NCBI GenBank assembly: GCA_940337035.1
Contig: OW679197.1
Span: forward strand, 56,131,903-56,195,902
Source of the DNA: Agriotes lineatus
Lineage: Eukaryota; Arthropoda; Insecta; Coleoptera; Elateridae
Direction: 5' to 3'
DNA: 64,000 bases
In this document: in pieces, positions 30,098-40,386 of the stretch
Layout of the letters: every line of letters starts with the position of its first letter
Position numbering within the stretch: the first letter of the stretch is position 1
The notes under the pieces: generated by a model
Database searches by the model: none
Told to the model about the DNA's origin: nothing
The model's input: only the letters and a program-made list of their open reading frames with translations
Program-made: the position numbers and the translations under genes

Positions 30098-32271
30098 CAA
30101 GACTCGACCTGGTGCTATTTGCCCGTCCGTCCACAAATTGCTAAAAATTGTTATCAAAATTAAACTGCACACTACATCCAAAGGAGTTGACATCGGTAAG
30201 CTGCCATTGTCAGATACTACCACATTTCAAGAGGTTCTACGAACATCTATTAGACCAGCGCCTACCGGTTGCTCTAATAAAACCTGGTTGAACACTAAAG
30301 AACTGATAAATAACGCTTTGAATAAATCTACGCCAGTTCTTTCCCGTAAGCGCAATAAACACTGGATGACGAATAGAACATACCAACTAATAGAAGAAAG
30401 ACGACAAGCCAAACTAACAAACAACAACAACATCGAAGTGGTCCGGCTAAACACTGAAATTAAATGTGCATGTAAATGTGATAAAAACAAACAGATCAAC
30501 GAAATATGTCTCCAACTTGAACAACACTCTACCCGACACTAATCGAAACAAGTATATGACAAAGTAAAGTATATGTCACTAGAGTTTAAACCCCGAATAC
30601 AAATCATTCATGATGAGCAGGGCAATACAATAACGAACGTGGATGAAATTGCTGACGTCTGGAGGAGATACTGTTTTAATCTCTTTGATAATAAACAGCT
30701 TTAAAGAGAAGTCGACAATTTAATCAACATAGAAGGCAACATTGAACCAAGTATCTTACGTTCAGAAGTTGAAATTGCAATAAAAAGTCTAAAGAATGAA
30801 AAAGCTTCTGGAAGTGATGGTATAACGGCATAAGTGCTCAAAGCGATGGGCAATATTGGAGTTGATGAACTAGGTACATGAAATTTGCAACGAGATATGG
30901 AATACCGGAAAGTGGCCTGAAGAATGGTGTGTATCAACATTAGTGCCGTTGTATAAGAAGGGTTCGCCTACAGACTGCAGTAATTACAGACCTGTTGCGC
31001 TAATTACACATGCAAGTAAAGTCCTACTGAACATCCTCCATAAACATCTGAAGGTTTTTCTCCTACCACAAAAATCAGATGAACAAACTGGCTGTATACC
31101 AGGCAAAGGCACTAGAGAATAGATCTTAAACGTCCGTCAATTGATAGAGAAAGCACGAGAGTTTGGTGTAACGATGTATCTCTGCTTTGTAGACTACTCA
31201 AAGGCCTTCGACTCTGTAAATTGGAACCTTCTTTGGAACATACTAAAAGAAATGGGCACCCCAAACCACCTCGTACGACTGATCCAAGAATTATATGAAA
31301 ATAACCAAGCCGACATATGAATCAATACAGTTAGGTCAAATAAATTCTCTACTAAAGCCGGAGTTAGACAGGGTTGCATCTTCTCACAAATTCTATTTAA
31401 TATATATAGCGAGCACATCATGCGGAAGGTGCTGGACGGGTGGCGTGTTGGAGTGTCGATAGGCGGGAGGAAGATCAGTAATCTTAGGTATGTAGACGAT
31501 ACACTTATTATAGCATCGTGTGAAGAAGAACTGGAAGAGATAATGGATAGGTTGAAAACCACTAGCGAGAGATACGGACTAAAACTAAACGCTAATAAAA
31601 CAAAAGTTATGATAATAGATCGTGTGCATAACAACCAACCACAAGTTCAAACTGTCGCAGGTTATGAAACGGTAGAGAAGTTTAACTAGCTTGGTTCGCT
31701 GATCACAAATACCGGTGAATGCGGACAAGAAATCAAAAGACGTTTGGCGATAGCAAGAACGGCCACAACAAAGCTGACAAAAATCTGGAAAAACTCAGCT
31801 ATAACAAAATCCACGAAGTTAAGGCTCGTCCATTCACTCATCTTCCCTATCGCGATGTATGCACCAGAAACATGGACACACAAAGAATTAATGCATTTGA
31901 AATGTGGGTATATAGACGTGTCTTGCGTATACCGTGGACAGCACACCGGACCAATCTCTCTACACTAAAAGAACTTAATATTGAATCTCGACTGTCCACG
32001 GAAGCCAGCCAATCTTTCCTTCGATACTTCGGTCGCATATCCCGAAGCAAGAATTCTATGGAGAGTTTAATTGTACAAGGAAAAATTTAGGGACGTAGAT
32101 TAAGGGGTCGATCACCTAAAAGATGGGTTGACCAAGTTGGAGCGCTGACAGGACATACTTTGCACGATGCTATACACTTAGCTGAAGATCGCAACGCGTG
32201 GGCAACAACAGTGTCAACTACCTGATAATACCACCAAAACCCTTCGTGGGCAAAGGATAGAAGAAGAAGAA
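30098..32271 (+). mobile_element. RTE-like (BovB-type) LINE, degraded
   Basis: Flanking GGTATCAGT (30089-30097) and GGTGTCAGT (32272-32280) are a 9-bp target duplication with one change. From 5' to 3' the frames give a linker region (30150-30540), the KSLKNEKASGSDGI block (about 30785), motif A SKAFDSVNWN (about 31197), motif B GVRQGCIFSQILFNIY (about 31360), motif C LRYVDDTLII (about 31486) and the C-terminal blocks FEMWVYRRVLRIPW (about 31900) and GRRLRGRSPKRWVDQV (32090-32130). The element ends in (GAA)n (32259-32271). Several stops and shifts make it inactive. Motif C has YVDD where YADD is usual. The endonuclease is missing. Confidence 0.88.
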
Positions 32272-32273
32272 GG

Positions 32274-33285
32274 TGTCAGTAATGACAAATGTGAAATTCT
32301 GATAAGGATAATAATTAGAGTAGGCAGATATCAAATAAGAATTAGAATATAGGAGGAATTAAGAATGGAAATATGGTAGTTAAGAAGTTTGTTCCAATTA
32401 TTAGAAAATAACAAGTAGTAAAACATGTATAGAAAATCGTTTTGATCTTATTAAAAACATATTAAATTTAACCTTCTTTTAATGTGAAAAGTTTTGGCTT
32501 ATTTAAAACGGATAGTCTAAATCTGTGTGGTGCATATAAACTGAGTGAAATATTAAATAACAAATAACAGAAGTAATGGAGTAATTACAGAAGAGAATTG
32601 GTATTGGTAAATTTAATGGATGCAAGAATGGTTATTTACAAGTGATTAATTGAAGAATTATATTAAAACAGTTTTATTGGAAGGAATACAGTTGACAAGT
32701 GACATAAAGTAAAAATGGGTCTACATCAATCGAAGTGTTGCTGAGTGGAGAGCCCATAGGAGTTTCGGTGAAGCTAGAGTCCTTTCAAGAAGGTGCTAGC
32801 AGGGACAGGAGCAGATCTGGAATTATTGCTGCCAGGGAATTTTGGTTTCGTGGTACTAGACGAGGCTGGACACTGGAGATTTGTACGTGAGAGCTGCATT
32901 GAGGGAAGCTGCTTGAAGGAGTCGATTGTGGCTAAAGAATAAGTTGCAGTTTTGAACATTTTCGAAGTGCCAGATACAAGGTGGGTAATTCCTTAGTTTA
33001 TACCAACTATAAAGCAAATATAGACATTTTAAAAGGTGCAATCAATTAAGAAACACTAACTTACCGTATTATATCAAGTTTTAATATACAATTATTGGAA
33101 TTGGGCATTTGTCATTAAGAATTGAAAATAATTTGTTGACAATTGGATGACATTGGAAGTGACGTTTAATTTGAATGAATAATTGAAAATACTGGAAAAT
33201 TATTTTTACAGAACCACGTAATTAGATAATTGAACCCAAACCCCTGAAAGGGTCTCAGGCGCTATCATCTAAATAATTTGAAACT
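32274..33285 (+). repeat. LTR-like repeat, copy 2, with intron-like signals
   Basis: Starts TGTCAGTAATGAC next to the putative polypurine tract (once the RTE is removed). It matches the minus strand of 5480-6500 in block order. It contains a donor-like ACAAG/GTGGGT (GT at 32981-32982) and an acceptor-like TTTTTACAG/AACC (AG at 33210-33211) with AT-rich DNA between. ATGGGTCTACATCAATC near 32718 would encode a myristoylation-like MGLHQSK start but is closed after nine codons. The right end, near 33285, is approximate. Confidence 0.4.
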
Positions 33286-34860
33286 TTTGCATATTAAAAG
33301 GTACAATTCAATTTAAAATAGAGTAGCCAGTGCACTATTTACCGAAATGACATAGCAATATACAGCAGATGGAAAAACAAAACTAATGTACAAAGCCATA
33401 TACAAGACTCTATCAAAAGATTAGATGATTGGACAGAGACAACCGGATTCAGGTTTTCAACTTCCACGTGTAGGCTCTTCACTAAAAGGTAAACGTACAA
33501 TGTTCCACAAATCACACCCAATAATATTAACATTTCTAGGCTTAACTTTTGACAATAAACTAATGTGGAGGGAACACATCCAGAATATAAAAATAAACTG
33601 TAAACAAAGAATAAACCTGCGGAAACCTTAAACTGACACCAATGGCGGAAAACAAAGAAAACTTACTTCGGATCTATAAATCACTAATAAGATCAAAAAT
33701 CGACTACGGAAGCCAAATTTATATCTCAGCAAGCAAAATTTTATTAAAATCTTTAGACACAATACACCGCACGGCAATGAGGATAGTTGGGGGCGCTTTT
33801 AAAACCAGTCTTACAAACAGCATACTATTTGAGATAAGAGAACCACCACTACAACTAAGAAGACAACAATTAACACTCTCATATGCAACAAATAGAATTA
33901 CAAATCCCTGTTTCAAATATAACTTTGCGGCCCGTGTAACAACTAACATTCCAAAAACATCAGCAGACTTTAATCTTAGAACACATAATATCCTGGAGCA
34001 CGTCAACCTAAATATCCCAAAATTAACCCTCACCAAGCAGAGTAAAACCCCTCTTTGGACAAACAAAAAACCAAACACGATTCTCACCCTGACCCAATAT
34101 AACAAAGACAACACGCTTTCTATAATTTTTAAACAAAAGTTTGCAGAACTCAAACATCAATTTTTAAACTGTATCGATATATATACCGACGCAATAAAAA
34201 GTGCAAATGGAGTGGGTGCAGCTTTCATTGTAAATGGGCAAGACTACCAGTTCAGACTACATCAAGTAGCAAGTATTCATACGGCAGAGCTCTATGGTAT
34301 ATTAGAGAGTGTAAAGTTTATCGGAACCTACAAGAACAATAATAAATTTGTAATCTACAGTGACTCACTTAGTGCTATCAACAGTATAACAAGCGCATAC
34401 TCCAAAAACCCTATTGTCCAAAATATTCATGAAGTATTAAACAACATTATACTGCAAAATAAAGATGTAACACTGTTTTGGATACCCTCGCACATGGACT
34501 TCAAAGGCAACGAAGAAGCAGACAAGGCTGCAAAAATAGCAACAACAAACATTGATGTTAAGATGTACGAAGCCCCATAATTTTAAACGAGAAATAAAAA
34601 ACAAAATTCAGGAAAAATGGCAAGAAATATGGAAAGAAACAACCAACAACAAACTGAGGGACCTGAAACCAACAACACAACCATGGGATAGCCACACCAA
34701 TAACAGAAAGGAACAGCAGTGCATTACTAGACTTAGAATAGGCCATATGAAAATTACCCACCAATTTCTTTTTGCCAGGCCAACAACTGGTCCACACATC
34801 TGTGACAGTTGCAATGAGCCAATCTCCACATCTACAAGAGGCCCTACCCTTTGGTAAATC
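33286..34860 (+). pseudogene. I-clade LINE, RT motif C, thumb, RNase H and C-terminus
   Basis: Resumes the LINE with a diverged motif C (YRNDIAIYSRWKNK at about 33337, where YADD is expected) and WTETTGFRFS. After shifts, a 312-codon open stretch (33642-34580) carries the thumb (LIRSKIDYGSQIY, EPPLQLRRQQLTL) and a complete RNase H with Asp183, Glu216, Asp241 and Asp294 (YTDA, TAEL, YSDS, NEEADKAAK). A further +1 shift near 34555 leads to the C-terminal region (34552-34857) with TRLRIGHMKITHQFL and CDSC. Loss of one catalytic Asp pair and several frameshifts make it inactive. Confidence 0.88.
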
Positions 34861-35374
34861 CAACGAAAATAAAATTATAAACTTCCTGAAAGTGATCAAG
34901 TTAATCAAGAAAATATATAGTAATGCACATACTGTTAAAATAACAAGCTGCGATGAAATGTAAATTACCAAAAGTTTTGGCGCTAATAGCCTAACAGGTG
35001 GATGAGCCGAAACAATTAAATAATAATAAAAAAAAAAGTTACAGCTACCTGCCTAGAAAACATGTTCACTGGTTTCTCAAATTTTTTTCCTACCACCGGA
35101 AAATGAGATACTTCAAAGTTAACTTATCCACAGATACGATAGAGGTGTACTGCCGAACTTGAACTTTCCTCACTTATCAACTAGGATATTACGTGATTCG
35201 AAGTTAGTGCTAAAAAATATTATTTTTGTGTCAAAAAACAGGTATCTTCAAAATAATTTAATGTACCAACCAAACATGAATTACAATTAAAATCAATTAT
35301 AATTTTTAGTAGAAATGTTATAGCAAATATTTCCAATTAACATTTTTATGTATTTAGAACGATTTTCATATTTT

Positions 35375-35445
35375 TGAACCTCCCCCGTATACGAAAGAAG
35401 CTATTTTAATTTTAGCAAGTGAATCTTTAGTTTACTTTTTTTAGT
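35375..35445. repeat. Right arm of the inverted-repeat element
   Basis: Inverse complement of 29080-29150, including CTCCCCCGTATA. The flanking DNA from 35045 onward belongs to the same element or its neighbour, since the LINE target duplication joins 29257 to 35045. Confidence 0.55.
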
Positions 35446-35959
35446 ATACCAAACAAAAGCTTTGTTGTAACTAAAAAATGGTAAATGAAATGAAAATCAC
35501 CCAAACGGCGAAAGAGAAAAATATCTTCTTGCATCAGAGAGCAGGTTAGAGTGGAATACATTATTTGGTTAATAACTGTATTAGAATGGGAATAAACCTA
35601 ACATATATCCTGAATGGGGTAAAAATGATATACAAGAAAATAGGTGACAAGACAGTCGCGCGTACTTTGATAGCGCCAAGGGCACCCTAATTTCTAGGCC
35701 CTCAAAAAGCCGAAAAAATATGTTAATTTATCAGTTAATTAATTAACAATATAATAAAACATATAATTGTGTATATATATTTCCAAAAAGTATACGTATG
35801 CTTTACCAAATTAATTACTTTAATTGCTAAACACATGAGGTCCCGAAGTCTCTTAGCGCTTAGGGGCCTCAAAAGATATAAACGCGGCAATATGACGAAA
35901 TAGGGTAATAATGTGAGTACAGAATCTAAGCGTATTAATTGAATTTAAAATCTAGCAGA
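35446..35959. other. AT-rich DNA, nothing recognised
   Basis: No coding frame or clear repeat was seen in this short interval. Confidence 0.3.
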
Positions 35960-36165
35960 AATAAAGTGACAACATAAAGATAAAATCTGTAAAAGGTTTT
36001 ATTCAGAACGTCCCTCGCAAGTGAACGTTGTGATACTAAACAATTTTAAAAATCAAAGGAAAATTAGGGTAAAAATATCGTCATATTTGTAATAATACTG
36101 CAACAATAACAAGAAGCACTTGGTAATGCGAATTGCATCAATTTTCAAGTAAAATAACATTACCG

Positions 36166-36262
36166 GCGATGGGATTCGAACGTCAGCGCCTGCGAATTCG
36201 GAGCTAGCCGGCAAGTAAAGCGTCTGTTCGCTTGCGCGGCCACCGAGGACGCCTCCCGTCGG
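36166..36262 (-). ncRNA. tRNA-like segment, copy B
   Basis: On the minus strand the segment has GTCCTCGGTGGCCGCGCAAG, resembling an A box, and the B-box-like CGTTCGAATCCC. I cannot fold it into a clean cloverleaf by eye, and it lies inside the repeat family, so it is not called a functional tRNA gene. Confidence 0.45.
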
Positions 36263-36805
36263 TGCGATTTATTTCTTTCTTAGAACATTTACCCTGTATT
36301 TGTTGGTTCCCATTTTCGTCAACGGTGAAGTCTGAGCTATGTAGAAATGATCACTTCTATCTATTTCTCAGTTGAAGTGAAAATAAATATTATTTTATTT
36401 TTTAGATGCTCACTCTGTAGATGCTGGGTTCAAGATATGCCCTTTATCGTCAAGGGTAGATACCTGAGCTAGAGCAAAATATTGGTTTCATTTAAATAAT
36501 AGTGCTTGAGTTAAAGGATAAATAGGCAATATTTTATTTTTTAAGATGTTCACCCTGTATATATTTTATCGAAATTTTCTCGGTTTCATGCCACGAAGGC
36601 ATATAATCTGCACAGACGCACAGCGAAACAGACAGAATGCATTGAGAAAATATGTTCTTCGTCATCTAGGAATCCTGAAATGTGAAGGTCTGAAGAAATC
36701 TCTCGGATAGTAATTTTTTCATTTTTCTCCTCTAAAATATGAAGGAAGTATTTGTAAGCGCGATAAAATCATTTTTTGAGATCTTCGCGTTTCAGGATTT
36801 TTTTA

Positions 36806-36925
36806 AATTTGTTTGTCTGTTTACCTGTCTGTCTGTCTGGCTGTACGTCTGTCTGTCTGGCTGTACGTCTGTCTGTCTGGCTGTACGTCTGTCTGTCTGT
36901 CTGTTTGTCTGTCTGTTGGCGGAAT
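36806..36925 (+). repeat. CTGT-based microsatellite and 20-bp minisatellite
   Basis: Three adjacent units of CTGTCTGTCTGGCTGTACGT are followed by (CTGT)n. The tract sits at the same place in the repeat family where copy A has (GTCT)n, so it is an expansion of an internal simple repeat. Overlapping open frames are artefacts. Confidence 0.9.
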
Positions 36926-37513
36926 AAGTGAAAAAGTATTCGTTAGAGAAAAACGATATTTCTTATGCGGATTGTATGTGTGCCTGGCACGAAACCGAGA
37001 AAATTTCGGTCAAGTATATACAAGGTGAACATCTTTAAAAAATTAAATTCTGCCTATTTTTGCATTAACTAAAGAACTATTAGTTAAATAACTGTAATAT
37101 TTTGCACGTAGCTTAGGTTTTTACCCTTGAAGAGAAAGGGCATATTTTGGGTCTAGCATATACAGGGCGAAGGCGTTAAAAGTTAAATTATTTTAATATT
37201 TTCAAAATTGTTAGTATCAAATCTTTCACTTGCGAGGATAGTTGTATGTTAAGTTCTTTATAGATTTTTTACGATTACAATACCTCCTTGGTCTTTTAGA
37301 CCAGGGAAGTAAGCATACGAAACTTAATTTTATTGAGTTTTTATTACTTTTTCAATTTCTTGATTCCTTTACAAAACATCTGTAAAAGGCTTTACCCAGA
37401 ACTTCCCTCGCCGACATTGTGGCACTAAATAATTTTAAAATTGAAATTAAGTTAGGAGTAAAATATCTTCACGTTTCTAATAAATTAAATACATTTTCAA
37501 ATAAAAAAATTCG

Positions 37514-37593
37514 TTACTGGAGGGATTTGAACCGCGGCGTTTGCGACTGCAAACAAAGCGCTTTGGCCATTTTCTAACAACACTATGACGCCC
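37514..37593 (-). ncRNA. tRNA-like segment, copy C
   Basis: On the minus strand GGTTCAAATCCC is a near-perfect B box, and the region upstream reads AATGGCCAAAGCGC, a weak A box. Like the others it is embedded in the repeat. The putative anticodon region differs from those of the other copies. Confidence 0.45.
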
Positions 37594-38140
37594 TGTTAAT
37601 ATCGTTGAGTAAGCTTAACCTTCACGCCGGGCATGTCTTAGTTTCGTGTGCGAGATGCGTTTCAACTAAATCAGGCAATGGAAAATTAATTATATTTTTT
37701 ACATCAATAAGCCAATGCAGATAATTCTTTCACTAAAAATCCTTGATTCTTTCTGATACATTTCATAAGCTGGATGTATACACTTATCTGTAATCGTTTC
37801 CAAAATACGTCGATGCTAAGGTTTATCCTGCAAATTCCCGGTACACTTTATTTAAACAATTTCTGTAGCAGTTGTTAAAAGTAATTTTGAGAGTAATTTA
37901 ATATCATCTGAATGTGGAAAGAATAAGCTTTCCACTAGTTTAAGAATCATCGAGAAATAGTCCGAACTAAGCTTGTAAATGGGATGTATGCATAAAATTC
38001 CTCTATTTTTTCAACCTCAGCTCGCGAAAGTTTTGCGCATTATGCGACTCCCGGTCTAAAAATCAAATTAAGTTAGGAGTAAAAATATCTTCAAGTTTCT
38101 AATAAATTGAATACATTTTCAATTAAAAAAATAAAAAACG

Positions 38141-38240
38141 TTACCGGTGGTCGAATTCGAACGGCAGGCGCACCGCGTGCGCAGCCCCAACGTTTAGTGC
38201 GATATCATAAGGGAACGCCCAATTTCTACCTGAGCCACGA
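38141..38240 (-). ncRNA. tRNA-like segment, copy D
   Basis: On the minus strand an excellent A box (CGTGGCTCAGGTAGAA) is followed about 60 bases later by CGTTCGAATTCGA, a B-box variant. Of the four tRNA-like segments this has the most convincing A box. Spacing is larger than in a simple tRNA. Confidence 0.5.
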
Positions 38241-38562
38241 AGGACCGGCGTCTCCAATTTCTCCGTCGCAACTATATTTAGTAACGCTATAATTTGTGCC
38301 TCGTTTTTGTATTGTAAAAAATTCAGACTGCATCTATTCGCTCCCATTTTTGATAAAAATAAAGCCTGCACTATGTACAAATTATTACTTGTATCTATTA
38401 CTAAGTTGAATTAAAAATAAACAAAATTATTTTTTAAGGTGCTCACCCTGTATATATTTGTATGAAATTGTACCGGTTTCATTCCAGGTATATATATATA
38501 TATATATAATGTGTATGCAAAATATCGTCTTCCTCCTCCAAATATTTTATGAGTTATACCGC

Positions 38563-38652
38563 CAACAGACAGACAGACATACAGACAGGGACAGACAGAC
38601 AGACAGGCAGACAGACAGACCGACAGACAGACAGATAGACGACAGACAGAAT
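38563..38652 (+). repeat. (ACAG)n microsatellite
   Basis: Imperfect ACAG repeats of about 90 bp, inside a minus-oriented copy of the tRNA-like repeat family. A (TA)n run lies at about 38490-38508. Confidence 0.9.
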
Positions 38653-39180
38653 TGAGAAAACCTCTTTTTCGTCATCTAGGGACCCTGAAACGTGAAGATC
38701 TGGAGAAATCTCTATAGGTGATTTTCTCGCGAAAGACGAAGGAAGTAAAAATATCTTCGTTTTCTTTGTTAAAATTGTTTGTTTTTGTATTTGCAATTTC
38801 GGCGTTCGTGTAGGTTGCCATAAGACAAAATTGTAAATGTTCACGTTGATATTTTGCATGCGGATTACATGTCAAGCTGTTGCGAAATCAAATCTATTTC
38901 CGGCTAAATATGTACAGGGCGAGCACCTTAAAAAATAAAATGTCTAATTTTTCTGTACGCAGTAATAAAAAAAACTAATAATTTGCATCTAGCTCAGGTG
39001 CCTATCTTTGATGAGAAACACCCCAAAAAAGAAAGACGGTCCTTACGGACCGTAGCCAACGCAAGGGAAAGGTGTAGCGATCAGCGCATACCGCAGTATC
39101 GCAGATAGAAATGTGCAGAGGGCGATACGCGCCGTGTTTGCGAAGAAAGTTTTGTGTAAAGCGCTTTACAGATATTTTGT

Positions 39181-39960
39181 AATTAATATCCCAACGCTTT
39201 CTTTTTCAAAATTTAAGAAAATTTACAATTTTTTTTCTCAACAAGCTATATTTCGAAAACGAATAAGTTGCGGACCCATATTGATACGAACTTTTTGTCT
39301 TAAAGTAAGCCAAGGAATATTGCAATACATTTTAAACTTGTACTTAGGAAACACTTTGTATATTTTCAATTACGCGATTAATTTTAGGACAGTAATAGGC
39401 GCTTTATCCTCTTTGTCAGAAACATTTTCGTGGAATTCTTTGTACAGCAAAATGTCTATACATTCACAAACTAATAGTTTGATGGCAGTATCTTGATGAT
39501 GTCTTTACAAGTTGGCCTCACGATTTTGGTGAGATGCAAAAATGTCTTGAACATATTAACAGTAAAACATTTCCATCACATTGACATGAAAAGCACAAAA
39601 GCACAATCAGCTACAGTTTTTTGATACACTACTCACACAAACAACAGGTGCCTTTCAAATATCAGTATACAGCAAAAAAACACCACACTAATAGGTAGTT
39701 CCATGTTAACTTTAGCCATTGCAAAAACATAAAATTGCTTATCAATTTTTAGATATTAAATTAGCTATCCAACTGTCAAAACTTGCAATTTCCTTACGAA
39801 TGGAATAACAAATACGTTTTATGGCATTTCATTTGGAAATGTACTACATTTCTTCATTCAAAATAGATAATGAATGTGGTACTTTTATCATTAGCAACAC
39901 TTTTATCCCTAGCAACGGCGTTTCGTTTTACATTTGGCAATATTGAAATGTGATGTTCGG
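39181..39960. other. AT-rich DNA preceding a hairpin repeat
   Basis: A 127-codon plus-strand frame (39113-39496) overlaps the end of the repeat cluster, has no recognisable domain and is probably chance. Repeated TTAGCAACA and CCTAGCAACGGCG near 39890-39920 resemble CCTAGCAACATA near 46690, suggesting that the hairpin repeat family extends to here. Confidence 0.35.
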
Positions 39961-40078
39961 GACACTGTAAGTCTATGTCAAATTCGAGGTTAGTAGGTTA
40001 GGTTTTGGGTCAGTTTTGACATAGATTGAAGCAAAACCTAATCTGCTAACCTCGAATTTGACATAGACTTACAGTGTC
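39961..40078. repeat. Near-perfect hairpin repeat, copy 1
   Basis: Two 46-base arms (GACACTGTAAGTCTATGTCA and on) are inverse complements with only two mismatches, around a 26-base loop. Related hairpins occur at 46211-46329 and 59160-59274, and a single arm at 60201-60248. The arms contain TTAGGTT-like motifs. The structure is MITE-like or miRNA-precursor-like. No protein is encoded. Confidence 0.85.
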
Positions 40079-40249
40079 ACCAACAACACACTTCAGTACT
40101 GCCAAACGCATAACATCAACTGGAGCTGCTTATTATGATTTAGTACATAGGAATGAGTTATGCTCATCTTGGTTATGTTTTACAGTTAGTGTCACTTGTA
40201 GGTATGTAAAAATTTAATATTTTACATTTCCTTATGAAATGTGATAAAA

Positions 40250-40386
40250 TAGTATACTCAACACGTTATAAAAGTGGTTTTTCTGAACTCGTATGGCCGT
40301 TTAAGTACTCGCTAACGCTCGTACTCAAACACACCATACTTGTTCAGAAAAACATCACTTTTCTCAACTTGTAGAGTAATATACTA
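40250..40386. repeat. Long hairpin with GAGCGTTAGCGAG core
   Basis: The left arm TAGTATACTC...AAAAGTGGTTTTTCTGAAC is mirrored by GTTCAGAAAAACATCACTTTT...GAGTAATATACTA. The centre AGTACTCGCTAACGCTCGTACT pairs with itself. Total about 137 bp. It lies 170 bp from the preceding hairpin and may be part of the same composite element. Confidence 0.7.

Larger units (their letters stand above)
29258..35034 (+). mobile_element. 5'-truncated I-clade LINE with nested insertions
   Basis: A plus-strand LINE begins inside its reverse transcriptase at 29258 and ends at a tail of TAA and A repeats (about 35016-35034). Flanking copies of AAAGTTACAG at 29248-29257 and 35035-35044 mark the target duplication, although the first A bases could belong to the tail. 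The RNase H domain together with a (TAA)n tail is characteristic of the I clade. Between motif B and motif C it is interrupted by about 3.4 kb (29881-33285). Without that insertion the LINE would be about 2.4 kb. Confidence 0.85.
35960..39180. repeat. Cluster of inverted copies of the tRNA-like repeat family
   Basis: At least four copies or part copies related to 15590-16285 lie here in both orientations. Minus-oriented pieces begin at about 35965 (CTGTAAAAGG...), 37388 (CTGTAAAAGGCTTTACCC) and 38060 (AAGTTAGGAGTAAAAATATC). Plus-oriented pieces begin near 36745 and 38745 (GAAGGAAGTA) and the latter ends at about 39170 (GCTTTACAGATATTT). Recurrent blocks are CACCCTGTATATATTT, CGTCATCTAGG and (GACA)n or (CTGT)n tracts. 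No protein frame is present. Head-to-head joins near 36745 and 38750 would let the transcript fold back on itself. Confidence 0.6.

Noticed and set aside
36739..37028. Cysteine/valine/leucine-rich open frames resembling small secreted proteins
   Set aside because: They are translations of (CTGT)n and the 20-bp CTGT-based unit inside a mobile repeat.
36166..38240. Functional tRNA genes on the minus strand
   Set aside because: A- and B-box-like sequences are present, but each lies within a repeat copy, spacing is abnormal and no clean cloverleaf could be drawn by eye.
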